A stretch of DNA of 64,000 bases from Wolbachia endosymbiont (group A) of Anomoia purmunda (lineage in GTDB: Bacteria; Pseudomonadota; Alphaproteobacteria; Rickettsiales; Anaplasmataceae), in contig NZ_OX366362.1 in assembly GCF_947251545.1 (NCBI RefSeq), positions 434,001 to 498,000 on the forward strand. Reading direction: 5' to 3'. Shown in pieces: positions 30,957 through 40,462 of this stretch (its first letter is position 1; the number at the start of each line of letters is the position of its first letter). The notes beneath the pieces were generated by a model. It was not told the origin of the DNA, did no database searches, and saw only the letters and a program-made list of their open reading frames with translations. Made by a program: the position numbers and the translations under genes.

Positions 30957-31214
30957 TTAAGAGCGACCTTTCCCTCTTTCTTCGTTTTTCTCTACATTAG
31001 GTGTAGATAGTGGTTTTATCGCTTCACCAGAAGCATCTTCAAGATTTAAAGAGCTTACAAGTTCCCTTACTTTTACCATGTCCTGCTGTTCTTTCAAAAA
31101 GGGTTCTATTCCACTTACCATTTTTCCAGTAATAACTCCTGGTTGTAAGTGATACATATCCCCAGGAACAGTTAGACTATGATGTCTTTCCTCTATTTTT
31201 TTAGCTTCACTCAT
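30957..31214 (-). CDS. hypothetical 85-residue protein
   Basis: A hydrophilic protein, MSEAKKIEERHHSLTVPGDM at the N terminus and lysine/arginine-rich at the C terminus, with no recognised domain. It lies between the 262-codon unknown and the HIT gene at three bases, so it is probably in the same transcript. An in-frame ATG start has GGGGAG-type purines upstream. Confidence 0.55.
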   Translation of the reverse strand: MSEAKKIEERHHSLTVPGDMYHLQPGVITGKMVSGIEPFLKEQQDMVKVRELVSSLNLEDASGEAIKPLSTPNVEKNEERGKGRS

Positions 31215-31235
31215 AATACTCCCCTATAACTTATT

Positions 31236-31988
31236 TTACATTCCACAACTTTGCGACTTACCTGCCTTTATAGCTTCTTGCGCCCATTTTTTCTTACCTG
31301 AAGCTATAGTTTCTGAAGGCTGACCAACATCAGACTTCACAACTTTGTCTAATGACTGCTTTTGATTATCATATTCCTTATACAATTTTTCTGCAATACC
31401 ATTTAGCAATTTTAAGTCTGTATGAATTTTAAATTCCCCGCCAGTAATTTTTGCCAAGCCTTTGAGGTTGCAATCAACTTTATTAAAAATTTCCTTAAGA
31501 GCAAGTTCTTTTATTGCTTTTTCATTGATTCCTGGATTGTCATCTTTGATCTTTTTAATTATCTTTTCAACATCAACTTCAATTACAATTTTGTTTTCTT
31601 CTCTAAAAATAGTTATATTTGGCAAACCTTTTTTTATTTTATCTAATTGCTCTGGGCTCAAATAAGGTATATCTCCCGTCAGAGTTCTTGACGCTAAAAA
31701 ACTTACCTTTCCTGTCCCTTTCTTTTGCTCTGTTATTTGTACACCAAGATTCTTACTAGCTTGTGTGGTTTCTATGGGTGGGTCATATTCCTTTTCTTCT
31801 TCAGGTACATTTATATTAACAACTTTCTTTAACGAAACTGTAGCATCATGTTTCATTTCACCCGTTGAAGCAAACGGCTTCCTTATAGGGTAAATAAGTG
31901 CTTTAGGCACAAGAGCAAACACCCGACCTGTAGCCTTTACACCTGTTTTAACTGCTCCGCCTATCTTAGCCCAAATAGATTCTGCCAT
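31236..31988 (-). CDS. hypothetical protein, likely Wolbachia-specific
   Basis: From the ATG at 31988 (MAESIWAKIGGAVKTGVKAT), which has GGAGG five bases upstream, the product is 250 residues. The open frame runs 12 codons further, to 32024. The N-terminal 40 residues are basic with a small hydrophobic stretch; the middle is helical (KIIKKIKDDNPGINEKAIKE). No catalytic motif or family recognised. First gene of a minus-strand run toward nuoA. Confidence 0.6.
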   Translation of the reverse strand: MAESIWAKIGGAVKTGVKATGRVFALVPKALIYPIRKPFASTGEMKHDATVSLKKVVNINVPEEEKEYDPPIETTQASKNLGVQITEQKKGTGKVSFLASRTLTGDIPYLSPEQLDKIKKGLPNITIFREENKIVIEVDVEKIIKKIKDDNPGINEKAIKELALKEIFNKVDCNLKGLAKITGGEFKIHTDLKLLNGIAEKLYKEYDNQKQSLDKVVKSDVGQPSETIASGKKKWAQEAIKAGKSQSCGM

Positions 31989-32171
31989 ACATACCTCCAA
32001 GGTACTTTCTATAACCAAATACATTTTAATTATAGACGAAAAAATTTAAACTTCTATATCCATTATAAGATAGAATTATAGGGATTGCAACCATTATTTG
32101 CACATTGTCTAAAACATGTAGTATTTTCGCTACTTTTATTGTTCAATTTATTATAAAGAATACTCTAAATT

Positions 32172-33701
32172 ATGTTTAAATGGAACACAAATAATATCAT
32201 TGATGCAACTGGCGGAAGAGACGTAAATGGTTATAATTGGATACATAGCTCAAATATTTCAACGGACACAAGAAGCATAAAAAAAGGTGATTTATTTATT
32301 GCCCTCAAGGGAAGGAATTTTGATGGCCATAATTTTTTGCATGAAGCGTTTTTAAAAGGGGCTGCCGCTGCAATAGCAAGTGAGAGTAAATATAAAAGTT
32401 TCCCTCTCATTATTGTACAAGATACCCTGAAAGCTTTGCACGATATGGCATCATACTACATTAGAAATGTTCTTATTGATGCTAAAGTTATTGCAGTTAC
32501 AGGCAGTGTCGGGAAAACCACTACAAAGGATATGCTGCATACTGTTTTATCGCAATATGGAGTGTCCCATGCAAACGAAGGTAACTTAAATAATAATATA
32601 GGATTGCCTTTGACAATTCTGAAAGCTCCAAAAAACTGCCAGTACTTAATTCTTGAAATGGGAATGAATAAAGCTGGTGAAATAAAAGAATTATCAAAGA
32701 TTAGTAATCCGAATATTGCAGTTATTACCAACATCGAACCTGCGCATGTTGAAAATTTTTCATCACTATTTGACGTTGCACAAGCGAAGTTAGAAATTCT
32801 GTATGGTATGAAAAATAACGGTACTTTGGTTTTAAGCAGAGATAATAAATATTATGATTATCTCTCATCACACGCCAATAGAAATGTAATAAGCTTCGGT
32901 AAAGATAAAAATGCTGAAGTTTGTTTACTAAACTTAATAAGAAACGATGAATCTTCTGTCATTTCAGCACTATCTTCTGTCATCCCAGTGCTTGACTACT
33001 TGGATCCAGGAAGTTCAATTGCAAATGAGCATATCAGACGGTTGTATAATAAAGACTGGATTCCAGCGTCACGCGCTGGAATGACATCAAACCGAGTTGC
33101 TAATAGATTAAGTTTAAAAATCAGGCTGAGTGATAATCAAATTATAAACTGTAATTTACGTGTACAAGGTGAGCATTTTGCTTATTCGCTACTTGCTGTT
33201 GCAGCAGTTGTGCAAAGCCTCGGACTTGATTTATCAAAATTACCACTTGCACTTAAGAATTTTAGTGTAGCGAAAGGTAGAGGCAATATTCATAAGGTCA
33301 AATACAATAAAAAATATATACATTTAATTGATGACTCCTATAACGCCAGCCCTGCTTCGATGAAAACTGCAATAAAAACTTTGAGTACATATTCTAATCA
33401 GAGAAAAGTAGCTTTGCTTGGTGATATGTTGGAACTTGGTGATGAAAGCATAGAGTTTCATACAGATTTGGTTAAGATTATCACAGGAAATAATATAGAT
33501 AAAGTTTATACAGTTGGTAAATTTATGTTAGAATTGCATGAGCTTTTGCCAGATAATATAAGAGGCGCGCATTTTAATGATTCTAATCAATTGAAAAGTG
33601 ATTTAGCTAACATTATTCAGAATAATGACGCAATTCTAGTTAAAGGCTCACGAGGAATGAAAATGGATCTTATTGTACGGGAATTCATAATAGAATATTA
33701 A
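32172..33701 (+). CDS. murF: UDP-MurNAc-tripeptide:D-alanyl-D-alanine ligase MurF
   Basis: Last cytoplasmic step of the peptidoglycan peptide stem. Intact motifs: AVTGSVGKTTTKDML (ATP), EMGMNKAGEIKEL, DDSYNASPASM and GDMLELGDESIEFH. 509 residues, about 50 longer than usual, because palindromic elements are translated in frame at residues about 270-305. Wolbachia keeps part of the lipid II pathway, which fits an intact murF. The insertion lies in the central ATPase domain near a loop; effect unknown. Confidence 0.94.
   Translation: MFKWNTNNIIDATGGRDVNGYNWIHSSNISTDTRSIKKGDLFIALKGRNFDGHNFLHEAFLKGAAAAIASESKYKSFPLIIVQDTLKALHDMASYYIRNVLIDAKVIAVTGSVGKTTTKDMLHTVLSQYGVSHANEGNLNNNIGLPLTILKAPKNCQYLILEMGMNKAGEIKELSKISNPNIAVITNIEPAHVENFSSLFDVAQAKLEILYGMKNNGTLVLSRDNKYYDYLSSHANRNVISFGKDKNAEVCLLNLIRNDESSVISALSSVIPVLDYLDPGSSIANEHIRRLYNKDWIPASRAGMTSNRVANRLSLKIRLSDNQIINCNLRVQGEHFAYSLLAVAAVVQSLGLDLSKLPLALKNFSVAKGRGNIHKVKYNKKYIHLIDDSYNASPASMKTAIKTLSTYSNQRKVALLGDMLELGDESIEFHTDLVKIITGNNIDKVYTVGKFMLELHELLPDNIRGAHFNDSNQLKSDLANIIQNNDAILVKGSRGMKMDLIVREFIIEY
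32979..33086 (+). repeat. palindromic elements inserted in frame in murF
   Basis: Two palindromes, VIPVLDYLDPG and DWIPASRAGMTS in translation, joined by a 40-base linker that is also in frame. Reading frame of the second is the same as in mutS and hscA. Confidence 0.85.
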
Positions 33702-33751
33702 GCAAAATCATTGTATTAATTTATAGTAACAAATTATTAGGAACTTTAATT

Positions 33752-34702
33752 GTGACAAAACGTGTAATTATTTTTGGTGGAACGGGGTTTATAGGGAAAC
33801 ACATCGTAAGACGCTTGGCAGCAGAAGGATATTTAATAAAGATATTCACTCGTAATCAGGAAAAAGCTGCTTGTTTAAAATTGTGTGGCAATTTAGGACA
33901 AATATCAATATTTAAAGGCGATTTTTTTGATGAAAAATCAGTTCTGGAGGGTATGGAAGAATGTGATGTAGCTATAAACTTAGTGGGAATATTATATGAA
34001 GCAAAAAAGCACGATTTTTACGCTGTTCACGTTAAAATAGCTGAAAGGATAGCAAAAGCTGCAAAAATGAAAAATGTACCTATGATGATACATTTTTCTG
34101 CTATGGGAATAGAAAATAGCAAGTTGTCAAAATATGCCAAAAGTAAATTGGAAGGTGAAAAAGCTGTAACTTCAGCATTTCAAGAAGCAATAATAATTAG
34201 GCCAAGCCTTGTATTTGGTAAAGAAGATAACTTCTTTAATAAATTTGCAAGATTAGCAACTATTCTTCCTTTTTTGCCGCTAATTGGCAATGGAACAACT
34301 AAATTTCAGCCAATATGTGTAACAGACTTAGCTGAAGTGGTATATCGTATTATCAGTTTTAATAAGCAAGACAAGAAAATTTATAACATGGGCGGACCAA
34401 AGGTTTACTCTTTCAAAAGCTTATTGAAGTTTATCCTGAATGTTACTAACAGAAAGTGTTTGTTGATCAATGTATCTTTTCCAATGGCAAAGTTAATAGC
34501 TTTCTTTTTAGAAAATAAAATTATTTCTATGCTGCTAAAACCAATAACCGGAGATACGAACCCTGTGCTTACTCAAGATCAGGTAAAAGTTATGATGAAT
34601 AGCTCAATCGAAAAGTCAGCTGACCTTGAAACAATGAAGGTTCGACCATTAGCAATTGAAAATGTGGTGCCAGAGTACTTGAAGATTTATAGAAAGTATT
34701 GA
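33752..34702 (+). CDS. NDUFA9-like NAD(P)-binding protein
   Basis: 316 residues, atypical short-chain dehydrogenase. N-terminal nucleotide motif FGGTGFIGKHIVRRL, NLVGILYE, and a YAKSKLEGEKAV segment in place of the classical YxxxK. This is the group around complex I accessory subunit NDUFA9, which occurs in alphaproteobacteria. Start GTG at 33752. It stands 3 kb from nuoABC; a structural role in complex I is plausible by family only. Confidence 0.85.
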   Translation: MTKRVIIFGGTGFIGKHIVRRLAAEGYLIKIFTRNQEKAACLKLCGNLGQISIFKGDFFDEKSVLEGMEECDVAINLVGILYEAKKHDFYAVHVKIAERIAKAAKMKNVPMMIHFSAMGIENSKLSKYAKSKLEGEKAVTSAFQEAIIIRPSLVFGKEDNFFNKFARLATILPFLPLIGNGTTKFQPICVTDLAEVVYRIISFNKQDKKIYNMGGPKVYSFKSLLKFILNVTNRKCLLINVSFPMAKLIAFFLENKIISMLLKPITGDTNPVLTQDQVKVMMNSSIEKSADLETMKVRPLAIENVVPEYLKIYRKY

Positions 34703-34710
34703 TAGAAGAG

Positions 34711-34784
34711 TGTGCCCGGTGGGATTCGAACCTACGACCCACAGCTTAGAAGGCTGTTGCTCTATCCAGCTGAGCTACGGGCAC
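34711..34784 (-). tRNA. tRNA-Arg (anticodon TCT)
   Basis: Acceptor GTGCCCG/CGGGCAC, anticodon stem ACAGC/GCTGT with loop CTTCTAA, T loop TTCGAAT. CCA is not encoded. Confidence 0.96.
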
Positions 34785-34944
34785 ACAACATATATAAAAT
34801 GCTTCTTAGTACAAGTGAAGTCAAGTATTTCGTGTGAATATGATGGTTGTGGTAATATCTTACAACACCTTGTCATTGCAGTTGTGTGTCACGCGCTGCT
34901 GAAATTGGATGCGAGAAGTCTATTTATTTTAGAAAATATTATAT

Positions 34945-35391
34945 AGAAAGTTGCTTGACACTCTTCGCCAGCCCCCTTATCATGAAACTGAAGCTATTTC
35001 ATTTAACTTCGCAATCTGTGCAGATTAAAACGACAAGAAAACTTGTATTTGGCGTACTATGCTTAATTTTTTGCACTATGTGTACCTTATGTCTTTATCA
35101 AATTTCTAGGTTTTTACCTATATAAGCTGAAACGCGCTTATAAAGCGTTCAAGACATCACCCAACGTCAAATTTTAAAATAGAGAGTGAATAACTAGCTA
35201 CTGCGGGTTTTCTATGCCTTTTTTTTCTGCCTGGTAAATTTCTTAAATATTAAAGCTAAGGTTAGTTGCATTTAAAAGCAGCTAAATTGCAGCGTTTAAG
35301 ACTTAAAAACGCCAATACTGAAAATAGACAATGGTTAGGGCTTCTTTTGCCTTTTTTTTCGTTTGGTAAATTTCTTAACGTTTGTGGCTAA
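34945..35391 (+). repeat. dispersed 450-bp intergenic repeat, copy 2
   Basis: Full-length copy in the same orientation as 4657-5118. Includes the hairpin GAAACGCGCTTATAAAGCGTT and both CCTTTTTTTTC sub-blocks. Small indels keep no common reading frame. Confidence 0.85.
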
Positions 35392-35404
35392 AAGAGCCCA
35401 AGAG

Positions 35405-35856
35405 AGGTGTCATTCCAGTGCTTGACACTGGAATCTAGAAAAAAAGAAGCTGGATCCCAGTGTCAAGCACTGGAATGACACCCCACTGGTGGGAATTGCT
35501 CACAAACTACAACGTTCGTACAGTTGTGCGCGTGACACTGGAATCTAGTTCTTATTGTACATTTACTTGGTGTAGAGTTAAGTTTCCTGGATCCAAGTAG
35601 TCAGGGCACTGGGATGACAGGAGAAAGAGGCACTGGGATGACACCGAAGGGGCTACTCGGATGACACCCTTGTGGATGGAAATCAGTGTCAGCTACTTGC
35701 ATGACATCATTCTTTTTTCTGGATTCCAGTGCTCCTTTTTTTGTCATCCGAGTAGCTGACACTGGGATCTATTTTGCATGTAACTCCAATTGTGTTTTGG
35801 CATAAAACGCGACGCGTATTAGACTTATTTGCAAGCAAAGCTTGCTAGATCGCAGA
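35405..35856. repeat. palindromic element cluster
   Basis: At least five CCAGTG-type palindromes. The last 85 bases (about 35770-35852, up to AGCTTGCTAGATC) are identical to 5521-5604 and are cut by the IS110 element. Confidence 0.85.
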
Positions 35857-36057
35857 TATCAACTATGTTTTTTTAAAAATTTTTTATTTGTAGTTTTGCA
35901 ACTTCATATGGGCAATAAAAACCCATTTGTTATAGAAACAGAATTTTGTATCAAACAGCCACCACAGCAATTTCTGCTTAAGTTAATGAATATGCGCTTT
36001 TAATGTGTGTGGACGCGCATATTCATTAACCAATTTCAGTTATTGCTATGTAAATTT

Positions 36058-37005
36058 TTAAATATGCAAATTAACTGCTTCTTTAAGCCTTGCATTAGCA
36101 ATCACTATTATTTTACGCATTAGAGCTGTTATAGCCACCATCTTTTTCTTACCACTTTCAATAAGCTTAGAATAAAAGGCACCAAGTGCAGATTTGGACC
36201 TTGCAGCAGCCATGGCAGCTGTAAAAAGCTTTGAACGAACGTTACTTCTTCCACCTATAATCCTTCGGTAGCCAATAGCTTTACCACTTTCCTTAGGATG
36301 AGGCGCAACACCTGCAAGGCTTGCAATTTGCCTTTTATTTAAAGAACCAAGTTCCGGTATGAGACACAATAAACATTGAGAGGTTTTTCTACCTATTCCA
36401 GGGACTGTTTCAAGAATTTTTTGGCATCGTTGCAATTCAGGATTTTCATTGACTATTTTTTGTATAGCTTGATCAAGCTTTTCTACCTGGTTGTTGAGGA
36501 ATTCAATAGCTTGTTGACAACTTTCCTTAATGTAATCATTTCCAGGAGTTTTTAGCCTATTCTTCTCTTGAACAAGCATTTTCGTAATATCGTCACGACG
36601 CTGACAAAGTGCAAACAAGGTGGTTTGTTCTTTTGAGATAGGTGTAAATAGCTGCAGATGTCCACAACGCTCAGAACCATATTGGGCAAGCGCTTTTGCA
36701 TCAAGACTGTCGGTCTTTGCCAAAGTTCCATGAGATAGAATGAAGTTTTTAACTTGACGAGTATTAGCACGATGCACAGCAATGTTTCTATCAATAAGAA
36801 AATACAATAAGCCAAGCTCATAACCTCCTGTAGCTTCTAAAATTACCATGGAGTTGGGCAAGATATTTGAAAATTTTTGGTAGAATTGTTTCCAACCAAC
36901 ACAACTATTGTCAAATTTGATGACACCTTTTTGTTCATTAACTGCAGTAACAAATTCAAGTTTTCCGATATCAATGCCAATAAAATTTTGATAAGATGTA
37001 ACCAT
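36058..37005 (-). CDS. IS110-family transposase (copy A)
   Basis: 315 residues, intact. RuvC-like DEDD part with FIGIDIGKLEF, LEATGGYELG and TDSLDAKALAQYG; C-terminal part with VPGIGRKTSQCLLCLIPELG and the serine region GGRSNVRSKLF. Protein is identical to copy B. IS110 recombinases use a bridge RNA to choose donor and target; see the leader entry. Confidence 0.92.
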   Translation of the reverse strand: MVTSYQNFIGIDIGKLEFVTAVNEQKGVIKFDNSCVGWKQFYQKFSNILPNSMVILEATGGYELGLLYFLIDRNIAVHRANTRQVKNFILSHGTLAKTDSLDAKALAQYGSERCGHLQLFTPISKEQTTLFALCQRRDDITKMLVQEKNRLKTPGNDYIKESCQQAIEFLNNQVEKLDQAIQKIVNENPELQRCQKILETVPGIGRKTSQCLLCLIPELGSLNKRQIASLAGVAPHPKESGKAIGYRRIIGGRSNVRSKLFTAAMAAARSKSALGAFYSKLIESGKKKMVAITALMRKIIVIANARLKEAVNLHI

Positions 37006-37094
37006 AAAGAACCTCGAGAGTTTAAGTTAAAATTTAAGATTGTAAACGGGTGCATATATATGTCCCAAACAACTATTCAAACGTCTCGAAGGAT

Positions 37095-37157
37095 AGGCTT
37101 GAGTACCTTGATATCTACGTATGTTATAATACTACCGTCTTACGGTCGCTCAAGCCT
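37095..37157 (-). ncRNA. structured leader of IS110 copy A, bridge-RNA candidate
   Basis: On the transposase strand the leader has AGGCTTGAG ... CTCAAGCCT (9-bp stem) enclosing a hairpin ACCGT-AAG-ACGGT. It lies 90-152 bases before the transposase start. The remaining non-coding leader runs to 37227. Known IS110-group bridge RNAs sit on the 5' side; transcription here is inference. Confidence 0.45.
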
Positions 37158-37227
37158 GGCGATAACCACATTTTTATAGAGTTATCTTCCTTCTTGCTTC
37201 TTTTTATATCACATTTCCAACTTACAA

Positions 37228-38513
37228 TTTCCTTGTTGCTAAACTCAGTAAACTTGTATGGTCTTCCAGTAAAGAATAATCCAAAGATGTCTTTATCTCC
37301 ATGCTTATCCAGAGGTACAGGAAAGTTATCTTTTATATACCCTAAAAGGATGAGAGAGATAGCAACATTTACTTGTTCTTCTGGTTCCATAGCGATTTCT
37401 TGATATTTAATCAATAGAGGCGGACAAATAGATGATATCTTGCTATGAATTTCCTTAACTGACTCATTAAACAACGCCGGAATCCACCTAATTATAATTT
37501 CTCCTCTTTTGTTTTGTAATACTTGTGGTATTAGCGCTGACTTTTCCATCAGCATATGTGCAAACTGTGAAATCATATGCATGAAGCGAAGTTCAGGATT
37601 AAGCCTGTGAAGTAACGAATTAGGAATGTCGTTTAAAAATCGCGCTATATCTTTCAATACATTTCTACTTAGCATAAATACATTAGTTGTACCATTGCTC
37701 ACTTGAGTAAGGTAATGCTGATCATCAATGAATAGTTGAAATGTTTGCCAATTCTCAATATTTCCCCATCTTTTAATAAATAGCTCCTCTTCTGATAGTT
37801 CCTTCTTAGAAGCTGGATAGTACACTAACTTTCCTGCAGGATACTTTTGCCAGTGCTTATAAGCTACCTGTAAAATATTATGGAAGTTTTTTTCAAAAAA
37901 AAGTGGATTATCTGTTAAAATACTACTGATACAATCAAAAAGGTTAGGAATAGTTGATAAATCAATATCATTTAAAATTGCTTGGTTATGTATTCTAATT
38001 TTAGAACATGCCTTAAATATATCATCTATCTTTAAAATGTTTTGAGCATTTTCTAATTTTCCATTCCCAAAATCATCGATAAGTGCTGACAAATTACAAT
38101 TATGAATATTAAAAATCATGAAGGGGTTTTTATCAATTTCTGCAGCAATAAGATAAATTACAGCAGCAATGTGTTTACAAGGCATAGCCCAATCAGGACA
38201 GTTGCAATTTGCATTCATCTCTTCCCAATTTGAAGGAAACAATTTAATCCCAAGATCATTAAGCTTATCAAACAAGCTGGTTGGTAATTGCCTATTTATT
38301 AATTTAGATAGTATAGAAGGTGAAGTTTCAATTATTTGGCGAATAGTATGTTGTTCTGATGAACTTAATTCATTAAGTATAATTTCGACTTTATATGGGT
38401 GAGCACGAATTTTATATGCTGAGCTATGAACTTTAGCTGTAACTATGTGACCATTAATTTTAATACCAAAAGCTCGACCAGTATTAGCACAAGTTCTGCC
38501 ACGTGGAAGACGG
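37228..38513 (-). pseudogene. SWIM zinc-finger protein fragment (SNF2-helicase type), cut at both ends
   Basis: About 428 codons in one open frame, from RLPRGRTCANTGRAFGIKIN at the cut 5' side to FTGRPYKFTEFSNKE at the cut 3' side. The SWIM finger is NCNCPDWAMPCKHIAAVIYL (CxCx6CxH). This is the layout of the N-terminal part of bacterial SWIM/SNF2 helicases; the helicase domains are missing. A TTG at 38275 would give a 383-residue product ending in IS110 sequence. Both ends stop exactly at IS110 copies, so the gene was severed by them or carried between them. Confidence 0.75.
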
Positions 38514-38583
38514 TTGTAAGTTGGAAATGTGATATAAAAAGAAGCAAGAAGGAAGATAACTCTATAAAAATGTGGTTATCGCC

Positions 38584-38646
38584 AGGCTTGAGCGACCGTA
38601 AGACGGTAGTATTATAACATACGTAGATATCAAGGTACTCAAGCCT
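38584..38646 (+). ncRNA. structured leader of IS110 copy B, bridge-RNA candidate
   Basis: Same sequence as in copy A: outer stem 38584-38592 with 38638-38646, inner hairpin 38595-38607. The loop carries ATACGTAGATATCAAGGTA. Conservation between the copies is trivial because both are recent. Confidence 0.45.
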
Positions 38647-38735
38647 ATCCTTCGAGACGTTTGAATAGTTGTTTGGGACATATATATGCACCCGTTTACA
38701 ATCTTAAATTTTAACTTAAACTCTCGAGGTTCTTT

Positions 38736-39683
38736 ATGGTTACATCTTATCAAAATTTTATTGGCATTGATATCGGAAAACTTGAATTTGTTACTGCAGT
38801 TAATGAACAAAAAGGTGTCATCAAATTTGACAATAGTTGTGTTGGTTGGAAACAATTCTACCAAAAATTTTCAAATATCTTGCCCAACTCCATGGTAATT
38901 TTAGAAGCTACAGGAGGTTATGAGCTTGGCTTATTGTATTTTCTTATTGATAGAAACATTGCTGTGCATCGTGCTAATACTCGTCAAGTTAAAAACTTCA
39001 TTCTATCTCATGGAACTTTGGCAAAGACCGACAGTCTTGATGCAAAAGCGCTTGCCCAATATGGTTCTGAGCGTTGTGGACATCTGCAGCTATTTACACC
39101 TATCTCAAAAGAACAAACCACCTTGTTTGCACTTTGTCAGCGTCGTGACGATATTACGAAAATGCTTGTTCAAGAGAAGAATAGGCTAAAAACTCCTGGA
39201 AATGATTACATTAAGGAAAGTTGTCAACAAGCTATTGAATTCCTCAACAACCAGGTAGAAAAGCTTGATCAAGCTATACAAAAAATAGTCAATGAAAATC
39301 CTGAATTGCAACGATGCCAAAAAATTCTTGAAACAGTCCCTGGAATAGGTAGAAAAACCTCTCAATGTTTATTGTGTCTCATACCGGAACTTGGTTCTTT
39401 AAATAAAAGGCAAATTGCAAGCCTTGCAGGTGTTGCGCCTCATCCTAAGGAAAGTGGTAAAGCTATTGGCTACCGAAGGATTATAGGTGGAAGAAGTAAC
39501 GTTCGTTCAAAGCTTTTTACAGCTGCCATGGCTGCTGCAAGGTCCAAATCTGCACTTGGTGCCTTTTATTCTAAGCTTATTGAAAGTGGTAAGAAAAAGA
39601 TGGTGGCTATAACAGCTCTAATGCGTAAAATAATAGTGATTGCTAATGCAAGGCTTAAAGAAGCAGTTAATTTGCATATTTAA
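38736..39683 (+). CDS. IS110-family transposase (copy B)
   Basis: 315 residues, identical in sequence to copy A, with DEDD motifs FIGIDIGKLEF, LEATGGYELG, TDSLDAKALAQ and serine region GGRSNVR. Starts at ATG with GAGGTTC upstream. Identity over the full length means recent transposition or gene conversion. Confidence 0.92.
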   Translation: MVTSYQNFIGIDIGKLEFVTAVNEQKGVIKFDNSCVGWKQFYQKFSNILPNSMVILEATGGYELGLLYFLIDRNIAVHRANTRQVKNFILSHGTLAKTDSLDAKALAQYGSERCGHLQLFTPISKEQTTLFALCQRRDDITKMLVQEKNRLKTPGNDYIKESCQQAIEFLNNQVEKLDQAIQKIVNENPELQRCQKILETVPGIGRKTSQCLLCLIPELGSLNKRQIASLAGVAPHPKESGKAIGYRRIIGGRSNVRSKLFTAAMAAARSKSALGAFYSKLIESGKKKMVAITALMRKIIVIANARLKEAVNLHI

Positions 39684-40462
39684 AAATTTACATAGCAATA
39701 ACTGAAATTGGTTAATGAATATGCGCGTCCACACACATTAAAAGCGCATATTCATTAACTTAAGCAGAAATTGCTGTGGTGGCTGTTTGATACAAAATTC
39801 TGTTTCTATAACAAATGGGTTTTTATTGCCCATATGAAGTTGCAAAACTACAAATAAAAAATTTTTAAAAAAACATAGTTGATACCAACTTTCAACTATA
39901 ACATTTTCACTTAATTTTGACAACTCCCCTATCCATTGCAATAGCAACATTTAACGTGAACTTGATCGTCTTTCTTCTATATTAGGCTGCACAGTGACGT
40001 TTTCTAAACTCATAGAAGCTTGTCTCTCTTGTGCATCAAGAGTGAACTCTCCTAACGATTCCCTGATCTGTGGTACTTGCAACATAGTATAAACCCCTAT
40101 TCCAACCATACCTATTAAACACCTAGACATTGAAAACTCTTCATCATTATCATTTCTGATTCCAGATGTATAGACTAGGTAGGATGAACCTGCAAGTAGG
40201 GCACAATGAGCCACATTACGACTTAAATCTCTTACCATTCGACGAATTATTTCTCTTTGTCCGTCTTCCAAAATTTGTCGTGCTTGCTCTAGGCCATGCG
40301 TTAGAGCTCTACGAAGTTCATCTTGACCATAGTGAATATTTTGTACTTGTCCCAATTCCTCTGATGTTTTTCCTCCAACGTTTCTAATAGCATTTTCTAG
40401 TTCTTTTAATGTTCTATTATTTACTCTCACTCTTTCACTTATTCTTGGATTATTACCTTGAC

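Larger units (their letters stand above)
35857..37227 (-). mobile_element. IS110-family element, copy A (1,371 bp)
   Basis: Limits were set by comparing with copy B in inverse orientation: outer end ...GTTGATA, inner end TTGTAAG. No terminal inverted repeats, as is normal for IS110. An inverted repeat of 16 bp (35982-35997 with 36015-36030) lies after the transposase stop. The left end interrupts a palindrome cluster that is intact at 5590-5610. Confidence 0.85.
38514..39884 (+). mobile_element. IS110-family element, copy B (1,371 bp)
   Basis: Inverted, equal-length twin of copy A, with the same inner end TTGTAAG and outer end GTTGATA. The 1,286-bp interval between A and B is the SWIM fragment, giving a composite-transposon-like unit of 4 kb. 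Confidence 0.85.

Noticed and set aside
34710..35125. Open frames over tRNA-Arg and the 450-bp repeat
   Set aside because: One runs through the tRNA gene; the other lies in a repeat whose frame is not conserved in copies 1, 3 and 4.
37124..38275. 383-residue SWIM protein taken as a full gene
   Set aside because: Its last 34 residues are IS110 leader sequence and its frame continues upstream without a start to the other IS110, so it is a fragment.
38443..38617. Short proteins ending in the same 30 residues on both sides of the SWIM fragment
   Set aside because: The shared tail is the translated IS110 leader, read out of both copies.
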